Source of the DNA: an uncultured Collinsella sp.
GTDB taxonomy: Bacteria; Actinomycetota; Coriobacteriia; Coriobacteriales; Coriobacteriaceae
Direction: 5' to 3'
DNA length: 26,731 nucleotides
NCBI GenBank assembly: GCA_902475375.1
Contig: CABRZC010000015.1
Span: 1 to 26,731, forward strand
The notes beneath the pieces are model-generated. The model was given only the letters and a program-made list of their open reading frames with translations. It was not told the DNA's origin and ran no database searches. Position numbers and translations under genes: made by a program. This document shows, piece by piece, positions 1 to 7,297 of the stretch (positions within the stretch are counted from its first letter, which is position 1; every line of letters begins with the position of its first letter).

Positions 1-75
1 CCATCCTCGCAGTATCCGGTTCTCAAGGTGCACGCCTGCGCGGTCCATCCGGTTCCACCGGGCCGCGCGGCAAGG
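1..75 (-). promoter_or_regulatory. probable rRNA operon leader (boxB hairpin and boxA-like motif)
   Basis: Read on the minus strand, a 9-bp stem (positions 38-46 with 60-68, one G-U pair, inner CCGG/CCGG stem) is followed by CACCTTGAGAACCGGATA and then GCGAGGATGG. This resembles the boxB hairpin plus boxA/'TTGAGAAC' element that precedes rRNA genes in Gram-positive bacteria and supports antitermination. No 16S sequence lies to the right, so the leader probably serves a 16S gene just left of position 1. An internal transcribed spacer before 23S is the alternative. The rRNA itself is not visible. Confidence 0.4.
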
Positions 76-342
76 AGATATATTGCCAGACCGGAGGGGC
101 CCCGGGGGCGGGAATCTGGCACTCCATATTTTGTTCACAAATGAATTCATCCTTCAGTTGTTCCACTGAAGTCATGTCTGAAGCATCGGCTTCTGGTATT
201 GGCGATGACCAGCTGGTTTATAGGTGTTGAGGCGTCGGCCATCTCTGCTGGGCTACTTTACTCTAAAGACATTAGGTTTTGGTTTCCTGTCGGTAAAAGG
301 CTGGTTTTGGCCGCCAGGCGTCCTTATATATAGAGAAGATCT
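76..342. other. non-coding stretch upstream of the presumed rRNA leader
   Basis: I see no credible gene here. It contains a GCCAGA/TCTGGC stem enclosing a G/C run (84-119) and a 7-bp perfect hairpin CTTCAGT/ACTGAAG (152-171). If an rRNA operon starts to the left, its minus-strand promoter should lie here, but I could not pick a convincing -35/-10 pair. A 67-codon open frame at 224-427 runs through a tRNA fragment and a terminator and is not believed. Confidence 0.4.
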
Positions 343-367
343 GGTTCGAACCCGCGTCGCGACAACA
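343..367 (+). other. tRNA 3'-end fragment (T-loop, T-stem half, acceptor half)
   Basis: The sequence GGTTCGAACC is followed by exactly the layout of a tRNA 3' end: T-loop TTCGAAC (345-351), a 5-nt T-stem strand, a 7-nt acceptor strand TCGCGAC, a discriminator A, then ACA. Nothing to the left forms the D arm, anticodon arm or the matching 5' acceptor strand, so this is a fragment and not a gene. It sits just before a terminator. Confidence 0.45.
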
Positions 368-400
368 AATAAGCGACCGGCATCCGCCAGTCGCTTTTCT
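366..400 (+). terminator. rho-independent terminator, possibly bidirectional
   Basis: Stem GCGAC plus GGC (373-381) pairs with GCC plus GTCGC (386-394) across a short loop, followed by TTTTCT on the plus strand. The minus-strand side is also T-rich (TTATTTG). It lies between the tRNA fragment at 343-367 and the minus-oriented tRNA tail at 407-425. Confidence 0.6.
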
Positions 401-406
401 ATTCTA

Positions 407-425
407 TGGTGGGCCATCAGGGGTT
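407..425 (-). repeat. duplicated tRNA-Lys 3' tail (fragment with encoded CCA)
   Basis: On the minus strand this reads AACCCCTGATGGCCCACCA, the T-stem half, acceptor half, discriminator and CCA of a lysine-type tRNA. It matches the 3' tail of the intact tRNA-Lys (587-605) at 17 of 19 positions, at an offset of 180 bp. The rest of the tRNA is missing: the homology breaks inside the T-arm, where a hairpin array begins. This copy encodes CCA, whereas the intact gene reads CCC at that place. Confidence 0.65.
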
Positions 426-519
426 AGGGCCCGCTGCGCGGGCGGCCGCTGCGGCGCTTTCGCGCCTCGCGCGCTGCGCTGGCAAACGCTCGCGCGTTTC
501 CTCAGCTCCGCGCCCTTTC
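426..519. repeat. array of short GC-rich palindromes
   Basis: A run of small hairpins with 1-4 nt loops: GCCCGC-TGC-GCGGGC (429-443), GCCGC-T-GCGGC, GGCGC-TTTC-GCGCC and AAACGC-TCGC-GCGTTT, interspersed with CGC/GCG repeats. It fills the gap between a tRNA-Lys tail on the left and a T-arm fragment on the right. The same style of array occurs beside tRNA-Gly at 12042-12143. There is no reading frame of interest. Confidence 0.7.
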
Positions 520-545
520 GGGTTCGAACCCATGAAGGGGTGACA
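520..545 (+). other. second tRNA 3'-end fragment beside the terminator
   Basis: The 12-bp palindrome GGGTTCGAACCC (520-531) contains a T-loop TTCGAAC (523-529). It is followed by a 5-nt and a 7-nt segment, a discriminator-like base and ACA, the same layout as the fragment at 343-367. No cognate 5' half exists upstream, where the hairpin array lies. Because the T-loop is self-complementary, its orientation is less certain than at the tRNA-Gly locus. Confidence 0.4.
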
Positions 546-576
546 AAAAAGACGGCCAACCGAAGTTGACCGTCTC
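545..576 (-). terminator. terminator of tRNA-Lys
   Basis: A 10-bp stem (551-560 with 565-574, one G-U pair) with a tetraloop is followed on the minus strand by TTTTTT. It lies 14 bp beyond the 3' end of tRNA-Lys and is a classic intrinsic terminator. Confidence 0.85.
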
Positions 577-589
577 AACAATCTTTGGG

Positions 590-662
590 TGGGCCGTCAG
601 GGGTTCGAACCCTGGACCTTGGGATTAAAAGTCCCCTGCTCTGCCAGCTGAGCTAACGGCCC
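590..662 (-). tRNA. tRNA-Lys (anticodon UUU)
   Basis: The minus strand folds as a complete cloverleaf. It has a 7-bp acceptor GGGCCGT/ACGGCCC, a D-arm AGCTCAGCTGGCAGAGC, an anticodon loop ACTTTTAAT with anticodon TTT, and a T-arm with GGGTTCGAACCCC. The discriminator is A. The next bases read CCC, so CCA is not exactly encoded and would be completed after transcription. A promoter lies just upstream and a terminator just downstream, so the gene is monocistronic. Confidence 0.95.
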
Positions 663-671
663 GCGGGTGGC

Positions 672-700
672 ATTGTACCACGGTCTGGGACTATTCCCAA
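672..700 (-). promoter_or_regulatory. probable promoter of tRNA-Lys
   Basis: On the minus strand TTGGGA (695-700) and TACAAT (672-677) are separated by 17 bp. The -10 box is 9 bp before the tRNA 5' end, the spacing expected for a tRNA transcript start. The -35 overlaps the 3' end of the aminopeptidase gene. Confidence 0.6.
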
Positions 701-1971
701 CTCCATTGGCCGTTCTGGAAAATCACAACTTCGCGTCCATCGGGCGTAATGCCTACAATATCGATGTCGTCCGTGCCAATCATAAAGTCGACGTGCGTGC
801 TCGAAACGTTGACGCCATGCTCAATGAGCTCCTCTTTGGACATATCATATCCACCCTCAATGCACTCGGGGAAGCCGACTCCCAGTGCAAGATGGCAGCT
901 GGCATTCTCGTCATAGAGCGTGTCATAGAACAGGATGCCGCTTTCGCGAATCGGCGTGTTCTTGGAAATGAGCGCAACCTCTCCCAGATGAGCAGCGCCC
1001 TCGTCAGTATCGATGATACTTGCGAGTGTCGCCTTTCCCACACGGGCGTCGTAATCCACCACACGACCGTTCTCGAACTTGATCCAAAAATCATCGACCT
1101 TGTTACCGTGATGGATAAGCGGCATTGCGGAATAGACGATTCCGTCAGCACGCATACGATCGGGCGAGGTGAAGACCTCCTCGGTGGGGATGTTGGGGAA
1201 GAAGGGGTGACCGTCGGGGGTCTCGCCCTTACCGCCGGCCCACTCATGCCCCTTCGTCATACCAATTACCAGGTCGGTTCCATTCGAAGCGGTATAGCGC
1301 AGGCAGTCGAAACGATTTTCGTTCAGAAAGCGCAGGTTCTTTTCAAACGCCGCATCGGGAAGCTCCCAGTCACTCCCCGGATCTTGGCCGTCAGCACGGG
1401 CGGTATGCAGAATCGCAATCCATAGTTTATAGATTGCAACCTCATCGGCGTCTCCCGGGAACACCTCGCGCGCCCAAGCCACGACCGGCGCTCCGGCAAT
1501 GCACCACGGGTTGATGTTGTAATCCAGTCCGCGGCGGAAAATCTTGCACTGCGTGTTCCTCGCCTTGGAAGCGGCAGCGGGCTTGGCAGGATCGATGCCC
1601 TTGAGAGCGGCGGGGTCAGCACCCTCGATAAAGATAAAGCAGGCACCGTCCTGGGCCAGAGAATCCAGCTGTATGCGCTTCCACTCGGGCGTCTGCCCAA
1701 AATAGCTTTTCTCGACATGCTCGTACGCAAGCCTCGTCACGGCGTCGTCGGCCCAGATGACCGTCACGTGACCGGCACCGGCGTCATAAGCCTCCGCAAC
1801 CACCACGCGCGCAAATGATGCGCACTCGACGGGAGACTGAACGACGACCTCCTGGCCGGGCTTAACGTTTACACCCTTGCGGACAACGAGACGCGCATAA
1901 TTTTTAATCTTGGGCTCAAGGGTCTTCATGCCCTCAAGAGCTTCCTCGACCGTTAGGGCAGCTCGAATCAT
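691..1971 (-). CDS. M29 family metallo-aminopeptidase (AmpS/AmpT type)
   Basis: Cytosolic dinuclear-metal aminopeptidase that removes N-terminal amino acids from peptides. No signal peptide is seen. Counting from the upstream ATG at 1983 (430 residues), the conserved ligand pattern of the family is present: Glu268/269 in NIPTEEVFTSP, Glu335 in HLGEVALIS, His364 in ASCHLALG, and His397 plus Asp399 in STHVDFMIG. The length fits the family (about 410). I prefer the ATG at 1971 (426 residues) because GGAG lies 6 nt before it; the ATG at 1983 has no good ribosome site. The gene stands alone between the terminator at 1998-2030 and tRNA-Lys. The exact peptide preference cannot be read from sequence. 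Confidence 0.93.
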   Translation of the reverse strand: MIRAALTVEEALEGMKTLEPKIKNYARLVVRKGVNVKPGQEVVVQSPVECASFARVVVAEAYDAGAGHVTVIWADDAVTRLAYEHVEKSYFGQTPEWKRIQLDSLAQDGACFIFIEGADPAALKGIDPAKPAAASKARNTQCKIFRRGLDYNINPWCIAGAPVVAWAREVFPGDADEVAIYKLWIAILHTARADGQDPGSDWELPDAAFEKNLRFLNENRFDCLRYTASNGTDLVIGMTKGHEWAGGKGETPDGHPFFPNIPTEEVFTSPDRMRADGIVYSAMPLIHHGNKVDDFWIKFENGRVVDYDARVGKATLASIIDTDEGAAHLGEVALISKNTPIRESGILFYDTLYDENASCHLALGVGFPECIEGGYDMSKEELIEHGVNVSSTHVDFMIGTDDIDIVGITPDGREVVIFQNGQWSWE

Positions 1972-1997
1972 GTGCCACTCCATCTATCTACAGAACA

Positions 1998-2030
1998 GTA
2001 AAAAGGCGCGCCGCAAAAACGACGCGCCTT
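1998..2030 (-). terminator. terminator after the two-TM protein gene
   Basis: The 8-bp perfect stem AAGGCGCG/CGCGCCTT (2003-2010 with 2023-2030) is followed on the minus strand by TTTTT in total. It ends the purC-containing transcript before the aminopeptidase gene. Confidence 0.8.
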
Positions 2031-2060
2031 ATATCTTAGCGATATGTATGGATACAAACG

Positions 2061-2636
2061 CTACTTCTTCTTGGAGTCCTTCTTGTCCTCCTCGGCAGCC
2101 GAGCGCTCGATAAGAGCGTTGAGCTTGTTCTCGGACATGCCCTCGGCCTGCGCGCGGTACATGTTGCGCAAGGGACGAATACGAACGAAGTCGTAGATAA
2201 AGTCACCCAGGATGATGACATAGGACAAAACGATGCCGACCATCTGAACAGGACTGGACACCGTGCCGCCGGGAGCGAAGTAGAGCGAAGCCCAAATTGC
2301 CACGACGAGTACCATGCCGATGGCGAGCACGGCCCACCAGATACGACGGCGCTTGGTGTAGTCCTCATCCTGCTTGAGAAGAATATTCGACACCGTATAG
2401 ATACGATCCTCGCGAGCACGCTGCTTGGCCTTGCGGGCGCGCTTCTCCTCCTTGGAAAGGCCTTCCAGGTTTTCACCCTTCTCGAGCTCTTTGCGGCGAG
2501 CTTTAGACGAAGCCGGCACGACGCGAACGGAGCTCGCTGCTTGGCGGGCGGGTTTAGCAGATGCGGCGGACTTGCGCGCAACCCCGGTAACTTCGTGGGA
2601 TTGCGTGCGCTTGTTCGTGGCGCTACGGGTACTCAC
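2061..2636 (-). CDS. two-TM hypothetical membrane protein coupled to purC
   Basis: Not recognised as a named family. The 191-residue protein has a very basic, Ala/Ser/Lys-rich N-terminal half (residues 1-98), including a Lys/Arg/Glu-rich stretch at about 45-78 that could form a coiled coil. Two membrane helices follow (about 99-120 and 130-151), then a charged C-terminal tail ending in lysines. Both ends are predicted cytosolic. It starts with GTG directly after the purC TAA (TAAGTG), with AAGGAG 9 nt upstream inside purC, so translation is coupled to purC. A functional link to purine synthesis is not implied by the sequence. Confidence 0.8.
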   Translation of the reverse strand: MSTRSATNKRTQSHEVTGVARKSAASAKPARQAASSVRVVPASSKARRKELEKGENLEGLSKEEKRARKAKQRAREDRIYTVSNILLKQDEDYTKRRRIWWAVLAIGMVLVVAIWASLYFAPGGTVSSPVQMVGIVLSYVIILGDFIYDFVRIRPLRNMYRAQAEGMSENKLNALIERSAAEEDKKDSKKK

Positions 2637-3524
2637 TTATGCGTTCTCCTTCATGCTTGTGAACTGGGAGCCCGTGATGATCTGGAAGGCCTCGCGATAG
2701 CGCTCGGACGTGCCATCGATGACCTCGGCGGGCAGGTGCGGGGTCTCCCCCGTCATATCCCAGTTGGCCTTGAGCCAATTGCGGACGAATTGCTTGTCGT
2801 AGCTAGGCTGGATCTTGCCCTCCTCGTAGCTGGCGGCGGGCCAGAAACGGCTGGAGTCGGGCGTGAGGCACTCGTCGATCAGCGTGACCTTGCCATCGAT
2901 AACACCAAACTCAAACTTGGTGTCGGCAATGATGATGCCACGGGTCGCTGCATACTCGGCAGCAGCCTTGTAGATCTTGAGAGACAGATCGCGAATCTGC
3001 GTGGCGATGTCCTCGCCAACGATCTCGCAGCAACGCTCAAACGAGATATTCTCGTCGTGATCACCGATCTCGGCCTTCGTGGACGGCGTGAACAGCGGCT
3101 CGGGAAGCTTGGAAGCCTCGGTCAGACCCTCGGGCAGCTGGATGCCGCAGACGGTGCCGTTCTCGTCATAGGTCTTCTTGCCCGAACCGGTCAGATAACC
3201 GCGGACGATGCACTCGATAGGAATCGTCTGGGCCTTCTTGACCAGCATGGCGCGGCCTGCGAGGTAGTCACGATACTCGGCAAACTCCTCGGGGAAATCC
3301 GCCGGATCGATGGAGACGAGGTGGTTGGGGACGATATCGGCAAACTTATCGAACCAGAATGCCGAGATGCGATTGAGCACCTCTCCCTTAAACGGAATCT
3401 CGTCGGGAAGAATGAAGTCGAACGCAGAAATGCGGTCGGTGGCGACCATCAGCAGGTTTTCACCGGCATCGTAAATATCACGAACCTTGCCACGGGAATC
3501 CGGACGACGCTCCATCGTTGTCAC
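2637..3524 (-). CDS. purC: phosphoribosylaminoimidazole-succinocarboxamide (SAICAR) synthase
   Basis: Catalyses the ATP-dependent joining of aspartate to CAIR in de novo purine synthesis. Counted from the chosen start (295 residues), the family marks are GKVRDIYD (12-19), SAFD (33-36), the signature IPIECIVRGY (101-110), DTKFEFG (201-207) and LIDECLTPDSSRFWP (215-229). The frame opens at a GTG at 3533, but that codon abuts the ribosome site. The GTG at 3524 has AAGGAG with 8 nt spacing and is preferred. purB, acting later in the same pathway, lies 7 kb away on the same strand. The two-TM gene follows immediately in the same transcript. Confidence 0.97.
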   Translation of the reverse strand: MTTMERRPDSRGKVRDIYDAGENLLMVATDRISAFDFILPDEIPFKGEVLNRISAFWFDKFADIVPNHLVSIDPADFPEEFAEYRDYLAGRAMLVKKAQTIPIECIVRGYLTGSGKKTYDENGTVCGIQLPEGLTEASKLPEPLFTPSTKAEIGDHDENISFERCCEIVGEDIATQIRDLSLKIYKAAAEYAATRGIIIADTKFEFGVIDGKVTLIDECLTPDSSRFWPAASYEEGKIQPSYDKQFVRNWLKANWDMTGETPHLPAEVIDGTSERYREAFQIITGSQFTSMKENA

Positions 3525-3555
3525 GTGAGTCACTCCTTACCTAAATACGACAGAA

Positions 3556-3575
3556 ATGCGGGTTCTTTCCCGCAT
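3556..3575 (-). terminator. weak terminator-like hairpin between the kinase gene and purC
   Basis: The perfect 7-bp stem ATGCGGG/CCCGCAT has a 6-nt loop. On the minus strand it is followed by TTCTGT, and on the plus strand by GTTTTC. It sits upstream of purC and downstream of the histidine kinase gene, so it may end the two-component transcript. The U-tract is poor. Confidence 0.45.
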
Positions 3576-3633
3576 GTTTTCGCAAACCCGGAGCGGCAGG
3601 AACGCGACCCCTCCTTCACCGAATAGCGAAAAG

Positions 3634-5199
3634 CTAGTGCTCCATTGTAGTAGATGCCGCGTCCGCCGTGTGCTCGCGAGGCAGATGAATCGTAAAAGTC
3701 GTACCCTTTCCAAGCTCCGACTCCACGGATATGTAGCCATGGTGACGCTCGACGATTTGCTTGGTCACGGCGAGGCCAACGCCCAGGCCGCCGGCTTCGC
3801 GGGCGCGGCTGGCATCTGCGCGCCAAAATCGCCCGAAGATGCGCGACAGGTCGTCCTTGGCAATACCGATACCGGTATCCGAAACGGCAATACTGACATG
3901 CTTGCGGTCACTGAGCACCGACACCACGACCCAACCGCCCTCGGGGGTGTAGCGCATGGCGTTGCTCATGAGGTTGATGACGCACTGCGTGATCATATCG
4001 GGATCGGCCTCGACGACATCGTCGTGACCTTGGGTCTCGTCAGCAAAGCGCAAGCGCAGATCGCGGTCAACAAATAGGCGCTCCTGAGCGTTGACGATAG
4101 ACCGCACAAAGGGAACCATGTCCACCGGTTCGAGATTGAGCGGCGCCGTGCTGTTTTCCATACGCGATAGGTCGAGCATCTGCTGCACCAAACGAGCCAG
4201 GCGGCGCGTCTCGGAAGCAACCGTCTCCAGATGCTCGTCGTCGGTGGGATACACGCCGTCCTGCATGGCCTCGACCGTTGCAAGCATGGCCATAAGCGGC
4301 GTGCGCAGCTCGTGTGCGACATCCGAGGTCAGGCGCTTTTCGTGCTTCATATCTTTCTCGAGCGAGGTGGCCATCTCGTCAAAGGTCTCACCCAGCTGAT
4401 CGATTTCATCGTCGCCGCGCAAACCGGTACGAGCGGACAAATCGCCGTCGCGAATTTGCTTGGCCGTGCTGGTTATACGATGAATCGGTCTGGTAAGCAT
4501 GCGCGACACGAACGATCCGATAACAACCGAGATGCAGACCGCAACAACCGCGGCAAGGGCCATGGCGTTAAAAGTCTTCTCCCTAAACGCAGAATCCGCC
4601 TTGGTGAGCAGAGCATCGGAGCCGATGGCCCATAGCTTTACCTGTCCGACATGCTCGCCAGAAGACGTTATGATTTCGACGTTGGCGACGCTATCGGAAT
4701 CGGTGGGCGCCGACGAGACCGGGCTATGCGAGGCCTTTTTACCGCTCGAGCTGCTCGACGGCGATTCGCTCTCGCGCACATCGGCGGTCGCACTTGCCGA
4801 AGGCCATGAGTCGTCATAGACGACAACACCCTTTTTGTTGACGACCTGCATACTCAGGTCATCGGACACCAAACTCGATGTCGCGACCGTGCGCAGCTCG
4901 CCCGCAGTCCAGCTGCCGTTTTCCTCATACGACGTCGCAAGCTTTTCGGCAGCAGAATTGGCGATCTCGACGATATTGGAGCGCGTGTAATCCGAAAAGA
5001 CGGTGCCCCACACAACGGAGACAACGCCCACCAGCACCAATACCGTCATGAGCGACGTCAGGGCAAAAGCCAATGCCATGCGCGAGGGATAGCTCATCGC
5101 TGGCCGTGAATCGGAACGAGGCGTGTTCCAACTCGCCTTGGAACCCGCCTCGTTCTCCTGCTTGTGCTTTTGTCCAATTTCAAAGCGCGCAGGTGTCAT
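3634..5199 (-). CDS. sensor histidine kinase (HAMP, HisKA, HATPase)
   Basis: Membrane sensor kinase of an OmpR-type two-component system, 521 residues. A cytosolic N-terminal tail is followed by TM1 (about 43-66), an extracellular sensor region (67-210) with a Ser-rich linker near 145-165, and TM2 (about 212-232). HAMP follows (233-286), then the phospho-acceptor His296 in DVAHELRTP. The ATP-binding part has the N box near NLMSNAMRYT (409-418), DTGIGI (441-446) and GGLGVGLAV (470-478). All catalytic motifs are intact. The gene follows its response regulator by 11 nt. The stimulus cannot be inferred. The extracellular domain resembles no sensor I can name. Confidence 0.95.
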   Translation of the reverse strand: MTPARFEIGQKHKQENEAGSKASWNTPRSDSRPAMSYPSRMALAFALTSLMTVLVLVGVVSVVWGTVFSDYTRSNIVEIANSAAEKLATSYEENGSWTAGELRTVATSSLVSDDLSMQVVNKKGVVVYDDSWPSASATADVRESESPSSSSSGKKASHSPVSSAPTDSDSVANVEIITSSGEHVGQVKLWAIGSDALLTKADSAFREKTFNAMALAAVVAVCISVVIGSFVSRMLTRPIHRITSTAKQIRDGDLSARTGLRGDDEIDQLGETFDEMATSLEKDMKHEKRLTSDVAHELRTPLMAMLATVEAMQDGVYPTDDEHLETVASETRRLARLVQQMLDLSRMENSTAPLNLEPVDMVPFVRSIVNAQERLFVDRDLRLRFADETQGHDDVVEADPDMITQCVINLMSNAMRYTPEGGWVVVSVLSDRKHVSIAVSDTGIGIAKDDLSRIFGRFWRADASRAREAGGLGVGLAVTKQIVERHHGYISVESELGKGTTFTIHLPREHTADAASTTMEH

Positions 5200-5210
5200 A
5201 TGTGATTTCC

Positions 5211-5933
5211 CTATTTCTCGTCCGACTTATCGGTCTTGGCCGGAGCCTCAAAGCGATAACCGACGCCGTGAACGGTGTAGAGCCACTTAGGCTTCTTGGG
5301 GTCATCGCCCAGCTTGGCGCGAAGGTTCTTCACATGACTGTCGATGGTGCGCTCATAGCCCTCAAAGTCGTAGCCGAGCACCTTCTCGACCAGCTCCATG
5401 CGGTTATAGACGCGACCGGGATGGCGAGCAAGCGTGGTGAGCAGCTTAAACTCGGAAGCAGTCAGGTCCACTTCCTTGTCCTCGACCAAAATCTTGTGGC
5501 CCGAGATATCGATGACCAGATCGCCAAAGTCGAGCACCTCAACGGCGGGCTCATCGGCCTGGTGAGCACGGCGGAACAGGGCACGGACGCGGGCGACGAG
5601 CTCGCGAGGCGAGAACGGCTTGATCAGGTAGTCGTCGGCACCAAGCTCGAGGCCGATGATGCGATCCTCAATCTCGCCCTTGGCGGTAAGCATGATAATG
5701 GGCACATCCGAGGTATCGCGAATAGTGCGGCAAACGCGCTCGCCGGGAATCTTGGGGAGCATAAGGTCGAGCACAACCAGGTCGAACTGGTGCTTCTCGA
5801 ACTCCTCGATCGCAGACTGGCCGTCGCCGACGCCAACAACCCAGTAGCCCTCGCGCTCGAGATAGGCAGCGACAGCGTCACGGATTGCCTTCTCGTCCTC
5901 GACCAGCAGAATCTTTTTTGCATCTGAAGCCAT
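5211..5933 (-). CDS. OmpR/PhoB-type response regulator
   Basis: DNA-binding partner of the downstream kinase, 240 residues. The receiver domain has KILLVEDE (acidic pocket Glu12/Asp13), phospho-acceptor Asp56 in VVLDLMLPK, the Thr in MLTAKG and the Lys in LIKPFSP. The C-terminal winged helix has LTASEFKLL, and YERTIDSHVKNLRAKL followed by VHGVGYRF. The frame extends upstream to a TTG at 5954. The ATG at 5933 has a G-rich ribosome site 7 nt before it and is preferred. It is the first gene of the two-gene operon. The target genes are unknown. Confidence 0.95.
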   Translation of the reverse strand: MASDAKKILLVEDEKAIRDAVAAYLEREGYWVVGVGDGQSAIEEFEKHQFDLVVLDLMLPKIPGERVCRTIRDTSDVPIIMLTAKGEIEDRIIGLELGADDYLIKPFSPRELVARVRALFRRAHQADEPAVEVLDFGDLVIDISGHKILVEDKEVDLTASEFKLLTTLARHPGRVYNRMELVEKVLGYDFEGYERTIDSHVKNLRAKLGDDPKKPKWLYTVHGVGYRFEAPAKTDKSDEK

Positions 5934-5988
5934 AACACGGCCCCCCTGTCTCAATTAGCTAAGAACAAGCCCATTTTAACGCACCTAT

Positions 5989-6027
5989 GCCCACCGAGCA
6001 CCGCTACAGCGCAGCGGCTCGGCGGGC
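5989..6027. other. long imperfect hairpin in the intergenic gap
   Basis: An 11-bp stem (5989-5999 with 6017-6027, one G-U pair) plus a 4-bp upper stem after a 2-nt bulge. It lies between the Tat lipoprotein stop and the response regulator start. No clear T-tract follows on either strand, so it is either a weak terminator for the lipoprotein operon or a leader structure of the regulator. Confidence 0.45.
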
Positions 6028-6085
6028 GGCACTCACAATTACAACGCGTTTATTCCCCCGTTGGCGCCCTTTTAACCCCTCGGCG

Positions 6086-7297
6086 CTAAAGAGAGAACAG
6101 GCGGGCGGTAACCGTCTCGGGGATTCCTTGGCTATTACGCACCGTGGCATAGGTTAAAAACGTATTCGATTTACCCGCCGTAGCTGGATAATCGCCATAT
6201 TCGAGAGCGCGGTCGGGCGACAGCAGCGAACCATAGGTTTTGGCGGAGGTATCGATCAGAAAATGCGATGCCTGAACCTTAACCAGGTATTTGCCTTTTC
6301 TGCCGGCAGCACACGCAAGCGGCTCGCGCGACAGGAATAGGAACGTCCCATTCTCGTTACCGATATAGGTGCCCATGTTGCCTAGGCTCCCCACGCCGCT
6401 ATAGGTGGCCTCGATGGAGAACACAAATGTGTCGCCCATATATACGGCCTCGAAGGGAGACACCGATGAGGGAAGGACCAGCTGAGCCCTCTTGGTATTG
6501 TTGCCGTCCGTCAGGTCGATCGCCGTCATGCCGTAGTAGACGCCCTCGTCGTTGCGCACACGCGGGGAAATGGTCAAGATGCCGTCACTCACACGCGGGG
6601 CGGATGCAAAGCGGCCCGTTGACTTCCAAATGGCCTCGGCCTTTGCCTCGTCGAGCGAGCGGCGGTAGCAATACGAGTCGTGACTCGTCTTTTTGCCGCC
6701 CGCCGAAGGCATCTTGTACCAAATGACGGACGATTCAAACGCCGTAAACAGCGGCGGGTCGTAGTCCTTGCCGCCTCGGTCGAGCTCGACCACATCGCCG
6801 ACAAGCGACGCACCTGCCGTATTTTGCGCATAGAGCTTCCACGATGCGTTCGCAAAGTTCATTTCGACCCAAGCAAACACGCCATCGCCGGCTCGGACAT
6901 CGTAAAACGAATACCCTGCACCTTCGACGGGATCCTCGATGAGCGTTGTGAGCGAACCGTCGCCCAGGTTGAGCACACCGAGTGTGTTGGCATGCCGCGC
7001 CGATGCGGGCGCCATCATCGCCGCGGCGTAATCGCCGTCGCAGTAGTACAGCAGCGTACCCAGAGGCAATGTCCATGAAGCTGCAGGCTCGAGGTCGATT
7101 TCGACAGCCTCGTACTCATCCGTAATCGAGACAATCTTTGAATCGTCCTTGATAACCTGCGGCTCGCCGGCGGCATCATCGCTGGTGCCCGTTTTTTTCG
7201 AGCATCCGGCAAGCACCGTGGCAGCGCCCGCGGCAGCTCCACCGAGCACAAAGCCGCGGCGCGATATTCCGTTCTTGATGTGGTCGGCGATACCCAT
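6086..7297 (-). CDS. Tat-exported lipoprotein of unknown function
   Basis: 403 residues. The N-terminus has a twin-arginine motif (SRRGFVLGG, residues 12-20), a short hydrophobic stretch and a lipobox LAGC with Cys32, so it is likely exported folded and lipid-anchored outside the membrane. The mature part begins with a Lys/Thr/Asp-rich linker and contains recurring segments ending in short beta-strand-like motifs (for example VFAWVEMNF, VIWYKMPS, VYYGMTAIDL, TFVFSIEATY). This would fit a beta-propeller, but that is an inference. No catalytic motif is recognised. Its ATG overlaps the upstream TSCPD gene stop by one base (TAATG), so translation is coupled. Confidence 0.85.
   Translation of the reverse strand: MGIADHIKNGISRRGFVLGGAAAGAATVLAGCSKKTGTSDDAAGEPQVIKDDSKIVSITDEYEAVEIDLEPAASWTLPLGTLLYYCDGDYAAAMMAPASARHANTLGVLNLGDGSLTTLIEDPVEGAGYSFYDVRAGDGVFAWVEMNFANASWKLYAQNTAGASLVGDVVELDRGGKDYDPPLFTAFESSVIWYKMPSAGGKKTSHDSYCYRRSLDEAKAEAIWKSTGRFASAPRVSDGILTISPRVRNDEGVYYGMTAIDLTDGNNTKRAQLVLPSSVSPFEAVYMGDTFVFSIEATYSGVGSLGNMGTYIGNENGTFLFLSREPLACAAGRKGKYLVKVQASHFLIDTSAKTYGSLLSPDRALEYGDYPATAGKSNTFLTYATVRNSQGIPETVTARLFSL

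Noticed and set aside
426..519. Palindrome array considered as a CRISPR array
   Set aside because: The hairpins differ in sequence and there are no equal-length spacers or cas genes.
667..1425. A 252-codon plus-strand frame opposite the aminopeptidase
   Set aside because: It lies fully within the M29 gene on the other strand and has no ribosome site or known motifs.
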